This document shows positions 34,319 through 45,371 of a DNA stretch of 64,000 bases, in pieces. The stretch is from contig CM049320.1 in NCBI GenBank assembly GCA_026874595.1, positions 40,070,714-40,134,713 of the forward strand, written 5' to 3'. How positions within the stretch are numbered: the stretch's first letter is position 1; each line of letters begins with the position of its first letter. The notes beneath the pieces were generated by a model. It was not told the DNA's origin. It ran no database searches and saw only the letters and a program-made list of their open reading frames with translations. This DNA is from Sipunculus nudus (Eukaryota; Annelida; Sipuncula; Golfingiida; Sipunculidae). The position numbers and the translations under genes were made by a program.

Positions 34319-34379
34319 ACGGACAAAGAGTGATCGCTATAGCTCAGATGACTTTCAGTCAGCTGAGCTAAAAAATTAG

Positions 34380-34666
34380 TTGTTTTTGAAAACAGTTGAT
34401 GAAAAACTGCATTCTAATCCTGGTGTATAGATTTTAGTATTAATCATAAGTGACAGGCCTGATAATATATGTTTGGCATCATAGGAGGAGAATCATTGCA
34501 TGTCAGATCTAGGGCAAATTCTGGTTACGTTTGTCATTTCTTATCGGCCACATGATATCTACCGAAGGTTTGTCCGGCCAAAGATCCATGCGCTCCATGG
34601 CTATCTTAGGTTCTATATACAAGCTTATGATTATATACGAGCTTATATATATACAGACATACCATA

Positions 34667-34697
<31 letters not shown>

Positions 34698-35330
34698 ATT
34701 ATACAAATAATATATGCATTTACGTATATATGTAATTAGAACCTGTCTAAAAGACCACTTGTCTAATACAACCACCTGTTTATTAAACCACCCTTGAGTG
34801 AACCGAAAGCATTCATAATGATTATAACTGACCAGTTTATATAACTGACCAGTGGCGTATTAATACCACTTTTTGCCAGTCCCATGGGTGGTCTTTTAAC
34901 ACAGGTTTCACTGTATGTGTGTGTCTTAGTGTGTACATATTTACTGTGTAAGTCGGTGCCAGTATTGTGTTTTTTTTTAGAATGGAGTGAGCAGACAAAT
35001 TTATTACATAATAAACTAGAGACAAGAGCTGCCGAGAGATTGAGTCATTTGAGTCAATGTTTGAGTCGATTTTCTGCATATATTGGGTTCTATGTTTGCA
35101 CTATTACATCTGTGATCAAATTAGTTAAACAGAGATTGCACGTAAAACATTGTGTACGACAAATCAAAGAATCTTTAACTTACCGTCAGTCAGAACTGAT
35201 GATATCACCGTAAACGTTAGCAAGCCGTGCAAAACGGGTTTCTTACTTAACCACATCTTGCGGTCTGCAGGTCGGGCTGATCGATGTCCTGTGTTTCGTA
35301 TTTCACTTAATTAACTCCTGATATAAGCGG
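34380..35330. other. No gene recognised; short (TA)n tract
   Basis: A TA tract lies at 34675-34698. A plus-strand frame of 109 codons (34884-35213) contains RLSHLSQCLSRFSAYIGFYV, but it lacks an acceptor-donor pair and a conserved motif. I leave it out as a gene. Confidence 0.4.
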
Positions 35331-35339
35331 ATAAAATAT

Positions 35340-35560
35340 AGAGCGGACCTTGATATCACGTGACCGAAATAATCACGTGACCAAAATTAATCACGGCAGC
35401 GGTTAACCTGGGGGACGCGGTATATGAACACTTTCTGCTGCGCCTAGTAGAGAATTCTATTTGCTCTATTCTACAGCTAACGCTCAGAACTGTATAGTAA
35501 GTTATCACTGGTGAGTGCTTATAGAGCCTCTTTTATCACGTCCCTACTCAAGCGGCACGG
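35340..35560 (+). promoter_or_regulatory. Possible promoter with two ATCACGTGACC boxes
   Basis: ATCACGTGACC occurs exactly twice, at 35355-35365 and 35372-35382 (offset 17 bp). A half-like ATCACGG follows at about 35389. GGTATATGAAC (TATA-like) lies at 35419-35429. CACGTG flanked by GTC/GAC is the core bound by bHLH-Zip factors of the USF/MITF/TFE type. A GTGAGT donor lies at 35512. Direction and target gene are unknown. The only nearby plus-strand ATG in good context (35693) stops after seven codons. Confidence 0.3.
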
Positions 35561-36320
35561 GGCTCAGCTGAAGATAGTGAGAGATGAAGGAAAGAGCGCC
35601 CAGGGTGTGAAGGGAGTGCTTGCTCCCGTTCCCCGGACAACGCTCCCACATCAAGAGGTCACTAAGTGCTAATAGGGGTCTCGCGTAAATTCATGGCGAA
35701 GATGACATTAATCTTTTGATGTAGTCTCTCCGCGACTGTGCCTTTATCAACCCAAGCATTAACTTCCCTTTGAACACCTTCTTATATTTAAGCTACAGAT
35801 GATATACGCAACAATTCAGGACCACCCTGATCTAGTCAACGTTGCCTCCCAGTGAGGCTTACAAGCGTTTCATATCAAATAGTAGTGTGCAAGCAAGGAC
35901 AGAGATTTTTAAAAAATGATTGAAATAAACAAACGTAGGTCTTTACATGGGTATGTAAACCATTTTTGATAAGTTAAAACAAGATAATGTGCATGTTTCC
36001 AACAAGCCCCACTTGAAGCCATTATTTTGCCTGAAATTTCTGTTTTAGTCACTAGAATGTGCCTAGATGGCACTATTTTAGGGACCAGGCAGTAAATCTT
36101 ATTCTTGGATTTCCATGATGGATAAGCCTGAAACTTACAACTAATCAGAAGGACTTTGAAAACTGGCTGCTCCTGCTTAATATGTTTCAATTTCTTATTT
36201 GACCAAGAGAACAAGTACGGTGTCATAGTTAGGGGTTAGGGCTTTGTTAGCTAGAAGATGTTTGGCAATGTGACAAAAGGAGGGACACTTATTAATATCG
36301 GGCAGGGCACGACCAGAAAA
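35561..36320. other. No gene or repeat recognised
   Basis: A 105-codon minus-strand frame (35909-36226) has no recognisable motif or splice sites. The rest is unassigned. Confidence 0.4.
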
Positions 36321-36324
36321 ATTT

Positions 36325-36450
36325 AACTGTAAAACCGACTCAATCTGTCAACTTTTGTTCCGTTTGAGGGAGCCAGTGCGGGCCGGATTTTGCGGAGACC
36401 TATGACTCGCTCGAGCGCCGACTTCACTTTCAGTCATTCAGTCACCACTA
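36325..36450 (+). repeat. Dispersed repeat C, copy 1
   Basis: 'aactgtaaaaccgactcaatctgtcaa', 'gccagtgcgggccg', 'gagacctatgactcgctcgagcgccgac' and 'ttcagtcattcagt' match 50706-50820. An inverted pair AGAGAGC...GCTCTC and TCTCCGTCTCTGTATACAGAGAGACGGA (given in part) follows at 36451-36495. Confidence 0.7.
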
Positions 36451-36699
36451 GAGAGCTTTCAGTGCTCTCCGTCTCTGTATACAGAGAGACGGATACTGTG
36501 TCTGACTCTGATCCCACCTGACTTCGGTAAACGGATCCTGCACTTACCATTTGTTGAAGTGATGTTCTGAAATACTTAATACCAGTGGCGTCAACTTATC
36601 TTCCAGGGTGGATGACGCACACACACACTCACACACACACACACATATAGATATCGTCTGTATGACACATTTCAAATATATTAGCACCTGTATGACACA

Positions 36700-36703
<4 letters not shown>

Positions 36704-36759
<56 letters not shown>
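36704..36759. repeat. (TA)n microsatellite
   Basis: TA tract of about 56 bp. It is flanked on the left by a short duplication of CTGTATGACACATTT (36657 and 36689). Confidence 0.95.
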
Positions 36760-36762
<3 letters not shown>

Positions 36763-37167
36763 ATTACATTTCAAATATATTGCAATCAAGTTTAAGGTTT
36801 AAGAAAATAAGTTATTTTGTTTCCAGTATATAAGTTAATTCAAAACTAGGTTTAGATATAATATTTCATAGTAAACTCACAAATGTAACCAAAGTCTATA
36901 ATCCTATTTATTAATATTTTTCATTCGCAATATATAAATATTATTCTCTGAAGAGTGGGGGGGGGGGGGTAATTACATTGACCATCCCCCCTTGTAAAGA
37001 AGTGTGGGGGGGGGGATATATGTGTAAGAAGTGATATGCATGATTACATTGTAATATTGAAAATAACAACAAAGCGAAATGAAATTATATCAGAGAAAGC
37101 AAGTAGTTCTTTAATCTCAAATCTGACACCAAGGATTTGAATCAGAGGGCATGAGTCTTCCCTTAGT

Positions 37168-38041
37168 TAAACAAGGGATAGATCCGGGGGTTTAGGGGTC
37201 CCCCTCCGGCTTCAATGTGAGAAAAATAACTTTTTCTCCAGTGTTTTTTTTCACAAGCCCCCCCCCCCCCCTAATTAGGGCCCCGCTTTAAAAAAGCGGT
37301 ACCCTATAGTGATCACCGTGTCCGTCAATCTGTCCGTCCGTCAGTGACGCTTCCTTTCGAGCGGGATATCTCATGCAATAGCAACATGCTTGGGCTTTCT
37401 CAAATTCACAGGAATGATTGGTACCTATATGTGCTCTAGATCTATCGAATAACAGACCTGTCGGAATTCCAATATGGCCATCACAGCACAAACAGTGATT
37501 TTCTTTCGCGCGTTATCTCAACATAACATGCTTGAGCTTTCTCAAATTCACAGGCATGATTGGAACCTATAAGTGCTCTAGACCTATCGAATTACAAATC
37601 TGTCGGAATTCCTATTTAGCCGCCATAGCGCAATCGGTGATCATCTTATGTTTGAACTTTCTCAAAATCACAGGGTTGATTCGTATCTATAACGTACGGC
37701 ACCATCCCCGTCAAATTGCACAACTACCAAAAATCCAATATGGCGGCCAGACCACAATCGAAGATTTTGTATTGCAGACATAATTTCAGACATATCTTCT
37801 TTAATATGTTTTGAACAAGTAGCATTTTTTTCTTCAGGCATATTGATAAAAACCTGTTTCTGTTTGTCATATTTGGAAACTATAAACTTAACTTTTTAGC
37901 CATATGTAATCTAGTCCACCACTACCGGAAATGCGGGGCCCTCTTAAGACCATTGTCCGACCACATCTAGTTGAGTTTATTGGTTGTGAACTTGTATCAG
38001 AGCATGTGTCCCCCTACTCAAAAACCCGGATCCGCCCCCGC
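37168..38041. mobile_element. GGATCCGGG MITE split by a nested element
   Basis: The left end reads GATCCGGGGGTTTAGGGGTC, and the reverse complement of the right end reads GGATCCGGGTTTTTGAG then TAGGGGG. These ends belong to the same family as 20879-21100. The 666-bp element at 37277-37942 sits inside it next to a poly-C run, giving a clear order of insertion. Confidence 0.6.
37277..37942. mobile_element. AGGGCCCCGC-ended element with degenerate tandem units
   Basis: AGGGCCCCGC at 37277-37286 is exactly inverted as GCGGGGCCCT at 37933-37942. Inside are three diverged units spaced about 140-160 bp, each with 'tgggctttctcaaattcacagg.atgattggtacctat', 'ctctagacctatcgaatta' and 'ctgtcggaattccaatatgg' (given in part). 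A GTCCGTCAATCTGTCCGTCCGTCAG tract (given in part) near the left end recalls the GACGGAC tails of other elements here, in inverse. Non-coding. Confidence 0.65.
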
Positions 38042-39865
38042 AATCTTGTTTTGCAATCATGATTCATTGTGCTGGTCAAGCTGGACGCTAGGGGGCACTG
38101 GTTGTTTGCCTGCAGTTTTTTCAGGCACGTAGTCATTGGAAAATACTGATAAGTAAGGCCAATGGAAAGCAATCTTTGAGATCCTAATCTGCAGGGTCTA
38201 CATTCTTAAATCTCTCGTTTCATCTTTGAAACCAGCGCCAACTTAATGTTGACAGGATTAGCTTGTTCTCGCGATATCAGACTGGGTAGAATATTGATTA
38301 AACAGTAGTTTCGTCAGTTTGTAAAAAAAAAAACACATGACATGTATCGTTATATACTTTTTCTGAATTTGGTTTAGAATACACATTTCCTCGAAGTATG
38401 TTAATAAGTACTCAACTCGTTATCGACAATATGATTATTAAGGGTCAGTTATAACAAATCAAAAGAGAATAAAAATTAAAATATATAACAGTTTCCCGCA
38501 GCTGTATCACGAAAAAGGTACCTTTTCTAGAATTCGTGCGCACCGCCCATTTCGGTAATCCGCTGTGTTTGTGAACAGTGATAAACCTTTACAGGTTTTG
38601 TAAAAGCTTCAATCTACATGCCGGGTCTCCGACAAGAATCTCGCTTGTATGGATAAGAACAAAAGTTTACTTTTATTACGTGAAATATAACATATACGAG
38701 TCATACGACCTCTCTTTTCTCGATATAACGGACTAGACTGGTATCCTGCGCTACTGTGACCCGATGTGGCGGGCCTAAATAACGCAGGAACCTGTCTAAT
38801 AACAGAACCGAGTACGCCAACAGCTGTCGCCAGTGTGGTGGAAAAGATTGATCGAAACCCGGGAACTGAAGCCAATAATAAACATGTATATAATTTAATC
38901 AGAACAATATGAGTGTGTGTGCAAAGCTATGCGCGATAAACAAAAAAAAAAATACCAACATTCCCAGCAATAACACCTGGGCCACACCAATATTTGAGGA
39001 AATAAGAATAATTGTCGTTCTAGTTTCTAAGAGGAGAGTTAATGGAAGTTATTAAGTTATGGAGGAGGAAGTGAGGTAATCTGTAAAGAAAACAAAGGAA
39101 TGGGAGAATGCGAGAAAGAGAAAGAGCAAGCAGTACTTTGTTTCAAATAACCGTATCCACGTTTGCTAACGTACAATTATGGGCAATTATTAATGATTAT
39201 TAATTTATTAAAGACTGTTGGACGACTGGTGTGCACTCATATAAGCAGGGATTTATACATATCTATAACCATATATGTACTATAATACACACTCACACTG
39301 ACACACACACAAACACACATATTGTGTGTGTGTGTGTTGGTGTAAGAGAAAAAAACTCCTTTATGAACTGACATCTGTCGTTCAAGAATGTAACTAAAAC
39401 TTTCTGCTAACCATTCCAATTGAAATCGTAAAAATAAAACGTATCATACGCATCAGAATCGATATTTCACCATCCTTACTCTACATATTTTCACGTCGAC
39501 ATGCTATAAAACTCTCATTCAGTCATGCGCTAGTAGTGATGGGCTACAAATTACTCAATAAAAATACAACTCTTAGGGCCGGCTACAGGATTTGAGGATG
39601 GGACGGGGATGGGGATAAGAGATTGGGTCCCCCCCCCCCTCACACTCACATTGTAGATATATTTTGCAAATTTACACTGAAATGTTGCATTCTCGGATTA
39701 TAGTATAAGATGCATCATGATACAAAATCCGGCCCTGTGTTTTTTATTAATATTTACCATATTTCTAGGCCGAAAAGGGGACCTTGTTCCCCCTCATCCA
39801 CCCAAATCAGCCCTTGACTCCTACCGTATATGCATGCAGACACAAACATGCACGCATTACAATTT
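38042..39865. other. Unassigned; one odd minus-strand open frame
   Basis: A minus-strand frame at 38609-38875 has a coding-like amino-acid mix around TTLATAVGVLGSVIRQVPAL and RPATSGHSSAGYQS. A possible TTCAG acceptor precedes it, but no partner exon or family was recognised. A GC-rich patch with C runs lies at 39570-39830, and (CA)n/(GT)n tracts at 39285-39340. Nothing else was identified. Confidence 0.35.
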
Positions 39866-40080
39866 CTAACGTCATGTGTTTTAAACATACAGAGATCTGA
39901 TACACCGTCAAATGTTTAAACATCACAGAGGCCAGATACACCGTCATGTGTCATAAACATCACAGAGGCCAGATACACCGTCATGTGTTTTAAACATTAC
40001 AGAGGCCAGATACACCGTCATGTGTTTTAAACATCGCAGAGGTCAGATACACCGTCATGGGTTTTAAATATCACAGAGGC

Positions 40081-42670
40081 CAGATACACCATCATGTGTT
40101 TTAAACATCACAGAGGCCAGATACACCGTCATGTGTTTTAAACATCGCAGAGGCCAGAAACACCGTCATTTGTATTAAACATCACATAGGCTAGATACAC
40201 CGTCATGTGTTTTAAACATCACAGAGGCCAGATACACCGTCAATTGTTTTAAACATCACAGAGGCCAGATACACCGTCATGTGTTTTAAACATTACAGAG
40301 ACCAGATACACCGTCATGTGTTTTAAACATCACAGAGGCGAGATACACCGTCATGTGTTTAAAACATCACAGAAGCCAGATACACCGTCATGTGTTTTAA
40401 ACATTACAGAGGCCAGATACACCGTCATGTGTTTTAAACATCGCAGAGGTCAGATACACCGTCATGGGTTTTAAATATCACAGAGGCCAGATACACCATC
40501 ATGTGTTTTAAACATCACAGAGGCCAGATACACCGTCATGTGTTTTAAACATCGCAGAGGCCAGAAACACCGTCATTTGTATTAAACATCACATAGGCTA
40601 GATACACCGTCATGTGTTTTAAACATCACAGAGGCCAGATACACCGTCAATTGTTTTAAACATCACAGAGGCCAGATACACCGTCATGTGTTTTAAACAT
40701 TACAGAGACCAGATACACCGTCATCTGTTTTAAACATCACAGAGGCCAGATACACTGTCATGTGTTTTAAACATCACAGAAGCCAGATACACCGTCATGT
40801 GTTTTAAACATTACAAAGGCCAGATACACCGTCATGTGTTTTAAACATCACAGAGGCCAGATAGACCGTCATGTGTTTTAAACATCACAGAGGCCAGATA
40901 CACCGTCATGTGTTTTAAACATCACAGAGGCCAGATACACCGTCATGTGTTTTAAACATCACAGAGGCCAGATACACCGTCATGTGTTTTAAACATCACA
41001 AAGGCCAGAAACACCTTCATTTGTATTAAAAATCACATAGGCTAGATACACCGTCATGTGTCATAAACATCACAGAGGCCAGATACACCGTCATGTGTCA
41101 TAAACATCACAGAGGCCAGATACACCGTCATGTGTCATAAACATCACAGAGGCCAGATATACCGTCATGTGTCATAAACATCACAGAGGCCAGATACACC
41201 GTCATGTGTCATAAACATCACAGAGGCCAGATATACCGTCATGTGTTTTAAACATCAGAGAGGCCAGATACACCGTCATGTGTCATTAACATCACAGAGG
41301 CCAGATACACCGTCATGTGTTTTAAACATCACAGAGGCCAGATACACCGTCATGTGTCATAAACATCACAGAAGCCAGATACACCGTCATGTGTCATAAA
41401 CATCACAGAGGCCTGATACACCGTCATGTGTCATAAACATCACAGAGGCCAGATATACCGTCATGTGTTTTAAACATCACAGAGGCCAGATATACCGTCA
41501 TGTGTTTTAAACATCACAGAGGCCAGATACACGGTCATGTGTTTTAAACATCACAAAGGCCAGATAGACCGTCGAGTGTTTTAAACATCACAAAGGCCAG
41601 ATAGACCGTCATGTGTTTTAAACATCACAGAGGCCAGATACACCGTCATGTGTTTTAAACATCACAGAGGCCAGAAACACCGTCATGTGTTTTAAACATC
41701 ACAGAGGCCAGAAACACCGTCATTTGTATAAAAAATCACATAGGCTAGACACACCGTCATGTGTCATAAACATCACAGAGGCCAGATACACCGTCATGTG
41801 TCATAAACATCACAGAGGCCAGATATACCGTCATGTGTCATAAACATCACAGAGACCAGATACACCGTCATGTGTCATAAACATCACAGAGGCCAGATAT
41901 ACCGTCATGTGTTTTAAACATCACAGAGGCCAGATAAACAGTCATGTGTCATTAAAATCACAGAGGCCAGATACACCGTCATGTGTTTTAAACATCACAG
42001 AGGCCAGATACACCGTCATGTGTCATAAACATCACAGAGGCCAGATATACCGTCATGTGTTTTAAACATCACAGAGGCCAGATATACCGTCATGTGTTTT
42101 AAACATCACAGAGGCCAGATACACCGTCATGTGTTTTAAACATCACAGAGGCCAGATACACCGCCATGTGTCATAAACATCACAAAGGCCAGATATACCG
42201 TAGAGTGTTTTAAACATCACAAAGGCCAGATACACTGTCATGTGTTTTAAACATCACAGAGACCAGATACACCGTCATGTGTCATAAACATCACAGAGGC
42301 CAGATACACCGTCATGTGTTTTAAACATCACAGAGGCCAGATACACCGTCATGTGTCATAAACATCACAGAGGCTAGATACACCGTCATGTGTCATAAAC
42401 ATCACAGAGGCCAGATACATCGTCATGTGTCATAAACATCACAGAGGCCAGATATACCGTCATGTGTTTTAAACATCACAGAGGCCAGATATACCGTCAT
42501 GTGTTTTAAACATCACAGAGGCCAGATACACCGTCATGTGTTTCAAACATCACAGAGGCCAGATACACCGTCATGTGTTTTAAACATTACAGAGGCCAGA
42601 TACACCGTCATGTGTTTTAAACATCACAGAGGCCAGATACACCGTCATGTGTTTTAAACATCACAGAAGC
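40081..42670 (+). repeat. Higher-order repeat unit 1 (70 monomers)
   Basis: Every line compared matches the sequence 2,590 bp downstream with only scattered single-base differences, such as CATCTG at 40724 against CATGTG at 43314, and the order of TTTT/TCAT monomer variants is the same. The correspondence fails before about 40080, which sets the left edge. Confidence 0.85.
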
Positions 42671-45250
42671 CAGATACACCATCATGTGTTTTAAACATCA
42701 CAGAGGCCAGATACACCGTCATGTGTTTTAAACATCGCAGAGGCCAGAAACACCGTCATTTGTATTAAACATCACATAGGCTAGATACACCGTCATGTGT
42801 TTTAAACATCACAGAGGCCAGATACACCGTCAATTGTTTTAAACATCACAGAGGCCAGATACACCGTCATGTGTTTTAAACATTACAGAGACCAGATACA
42901 CCGTCATGTGTTTAAAACATCACAGAGGCCAGATACACCGTCATGTGTTTTAAACATCACAGAAGCCAGATACACCGTCATGTGTTTTAAACATTACAGA
43001 GGCCAGATACACCGTCATGTGTTTTAAACATCGCAGAGGTCAGATACACCGTCATGGGTTTTAAATATCACAGAGGCCAGATACACCATCATGTGTTTTA
43101 AACATCACAGAGGCCAGATACACCGTCATGTGTTTTAAACATCGCAGAGGCCAGAAACACCGTCATTTGTATTAAACATCACATAGGCTAGATACACCGT
43201 CATGTGTTTTAAACATCACAGAGGCCAGATACACCGTCAATTGTTTTAAACATCACAGAGGCCAGATACACCGTCATGTGTTTTAAACATTACAGAGACC
43301 AGATACACCGTCATGTGTTTTAAACATCACAGAGGCCAGATACACCGTCATGTGTTTTAAACATCACAGAAGCCAGATACACCGTCATGTGTTTTAAACA
43401 TTACAAAGGCCAGATACACCGTCATGTGTTTTAAACATCACAGAGGCCAGATAGACCGTCATGTGTTTTAAACATCACAGAGGCCAGATACACCGTCATG
43501 TGTTTTAAACATCACAGAGGCCAGATACACCGTCATGTGTTTTAAACATCACAGAGGCCAGATACACCGTCATGTGTTTTAAACATCACAAAGGCCAGAA
43601 ACACCTTCATTTGTATTAAAAATCACATAGGCTAGATACACCGTCATGTGTCATAAACATCACAGAGGCCAGATACACCGTCATGTGTCATAAACATCAC
43701 AGAGGCCAGATACACCGTCATGTGTCATAAACATCACAGAGGCCAGATATACCGTCATGTGTCATAAACATCACAGAGGCCAGATACACCGTCATGTGTC
43801 ATAAACATCACAGAGGCCAGATATACCGTCATGTGTTTTAAACATCAGAGAGGCCAGATACACCGTTATGTGTCATTAACATCACAGAGGCCAGATACAC
43901 CGTCATGTGTTTTAAACATCACAGAGGCCAGATACACCGTCATGTGTTTTAAACATCACAGAAGCCAGATACACCGTCATGTGTCATAAACATCACAGAG
44001 GCCAGATACACCGTCATGTGTCATAAACATCACAGAGGCCAGATATACCGTCATGTGTTTTAAACATCACAGAGGCCAGATATACCGTCATGTGTTTTAA
44101 ACATCACAGAGGCCAGATACACGGTCATGTGTTTTAAACATCACAAAGGCCAGATAGACCGTCGAGTGTTTTAAACATCACAAAGGCCAGATAGACCGTC
44201 ATGTGTTTTAAACATCACAGAGGCCAGATACACCGTCATGTGTTTTAAACATCACAGAGGCCAGAAACACCGTCATGTGTTTTAAACATCACAGAGGCCA
44301 GAAACACCGACATTTGTATAAAAAATCACATAGGCTAGACACACCGTCATGTGTCATAAACATCACAGAGGCCAGATACACCGTCATGTGTCATAAACAT
44401 CACAGAGGCCAGATATACCGTCATGTGTCATAAACATCACAGAGACCAGATACACCGTCATGTGTCATAAACATCACAGAGGCCAGATATACCGTCATGT
44501 GTTTTAAACATCACAGAGGCCAGATAAACAGTCATGTGTCATTAAAATCACAGAGGCCAGATACACCGTCATGTGTTTTAAACATCACAGAGGCCAGATA
44601 CACCGTCATGTGTCATAAACATCACAGAGGCCAGATATACCGTCATGTGTTTTAAACATCACAGAGGCCAGATATACCGTCATGTGTTTTAAACATCACA
44701 GAGGCCAGATACACCGTCATGTGTTTTAAACATCACAGAGGCCAGATACACCGCCATGTGTCATAAACATCACAAAGGCCAGATATACCGTCGAGTGTTT
44801 TAAACATCACAAAGGCCAGATACACTGTCATGTGTTTTAAACATCACAGAGGCCAGATACACCGTCATGTGTCATAAACATCACAGAGGCCAGATACACC
44901 GTCATGTGTTTTAAACATCACAGAGGCCAGATACACCGTCATGTGTCATAAACATCACAGAGGCTAGATACACCGTCATGTGTCATAAACATCACAGAGG
45001 CCAGATACATCGTCATGTGTCATAAACATCACAGAGGCCAGATATACCGTCATGTGTTTTAAACATCACAGAGGCCAGATATACCGTCATGTGTTTTAAA
45101 CATCACAGAGGCCAGATACACCGTCATGTGTTTCAAACATCACAGAGGCCAGATACACCGTCATGTGTTTTAAACATTACAGAGGCCAGATACACCGTCA
45201 TGTGTTTTAAACATCACAGAGGCCAGATACACCGTCATGTGTTTTAAACA
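42671..45250 (+). repeat. Higher-order repeat unit 2 (70 monomers)
   Basis: Second copy of the 70-monomer block. It stays in register to about 45250 and then breaks: AGAAGCCAGATACACCATC in unit 1 becomes AGAGGCCAGATACACCGTC here, and the array ends within two monomers. Confidence 0.85.
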
Positions 45251-45269
45251 TCACAGAGGCCAGATACAC

Positions 45270-45371
45270 CGTCATGTGTTTCAAACATCACAGAGGCAAG
45301 ATACACCGTATCTGACCTCTGTGATGTTTAAAACACATGAAGGTGTATCTGGCCTTTGTGATGTTTAAACT
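45270..45371. repeat. Palindromic terminus of the satellite
   Basis: The last forward monomer runs straight into about 1.6 monomers in reverse orientation (45309-45371). AAACATCACAGAGGCAAGAT on the left faces ATCTGACCTCTGTGATGTTT on the right, with a centre near 45304. The inverted piece ends at TGATGTTTAAAC, after which unique sequence begins. Confidence 0.9.

Larger units (their letters stand above)
29870..34378 (+). mobile_element. Large composite element built from GGTGGCGCCACC-bearing tandem units
   Basis: The left end near 29873 (GACGCTCAGCTGACTGGGAAG) and the right end near 34340-34372 (GACTTTCAGTCAGCTGAGCTAA) are inverted with respect to each other around CTCAGCTGACT. Inside are two tandem families. 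The first (about 30180-32460) repeats every ~281 bp and carries two palindromes per unit. The second (about 32640-34260) repeats every 336-348 bp with one palindrome per unit. A (GACGGACA)n tail at 34276-34318 precedes the right end. No coding potential is visible, since frames are short and shared between units. It behaves like the other GACGGAC-tailed elements in this window but is far larger. Confidence 0.7.
39870..45308 (+). repeat. 37-bp satellite with 2,590-bp higher-order repeat
   Basis: About 146 head-to-tail monomers of 37 bp. Each contains CAGAGGCCAGATACACCGTC and ends in the palindrome TGTTTTAAACA or its variant TGTCATAAACA. Because 37 = 1 mod 3 and the monomer contains stops in both directions, no frame stays open, so the array cannot encode a repeat protein. 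Diagnostic variants recur exactly 2,590 bp apart (70 monomers): GGTCAGATACACCGTCATGG at 40447 and 43037, and the CATTTGTAT variant at 40165, 40572, 41014 and 41722 recurs at 42755, 43162, 43604 and 44312. A 407-bp (11-monomer) sub-repeat occurs at the start of each copy. Confidence 0.97.

Noticed and set aside
29870-34378. Integrated virus or LTR retrotransposon
   Set aside because: No gag/pol-like frames, no primer-binding site or long direct terminal repeats. The structure is tandem non-coding units.
34884-35213. 109-codon plus-strand frame
   Set aside because: No splice-bounded exon and no family motif. It overlaps an open minus-strand frame, as expected by chance.
38609-38875. Minus-strand exon with coding-like composition
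   Set aside because: No matching donor-acceptor partner, family signature or phase-compatible neighbour was found, so it is kept only as a note.
39870-45308. CRISPR array (regular 37-bp repeats)
   Set aside because: There are no unique spacers. The repeats are contiguous, head to tail, with no intervening variable sequence, and the surrounding DNA is eukaryotic. It is a tandem satellite.
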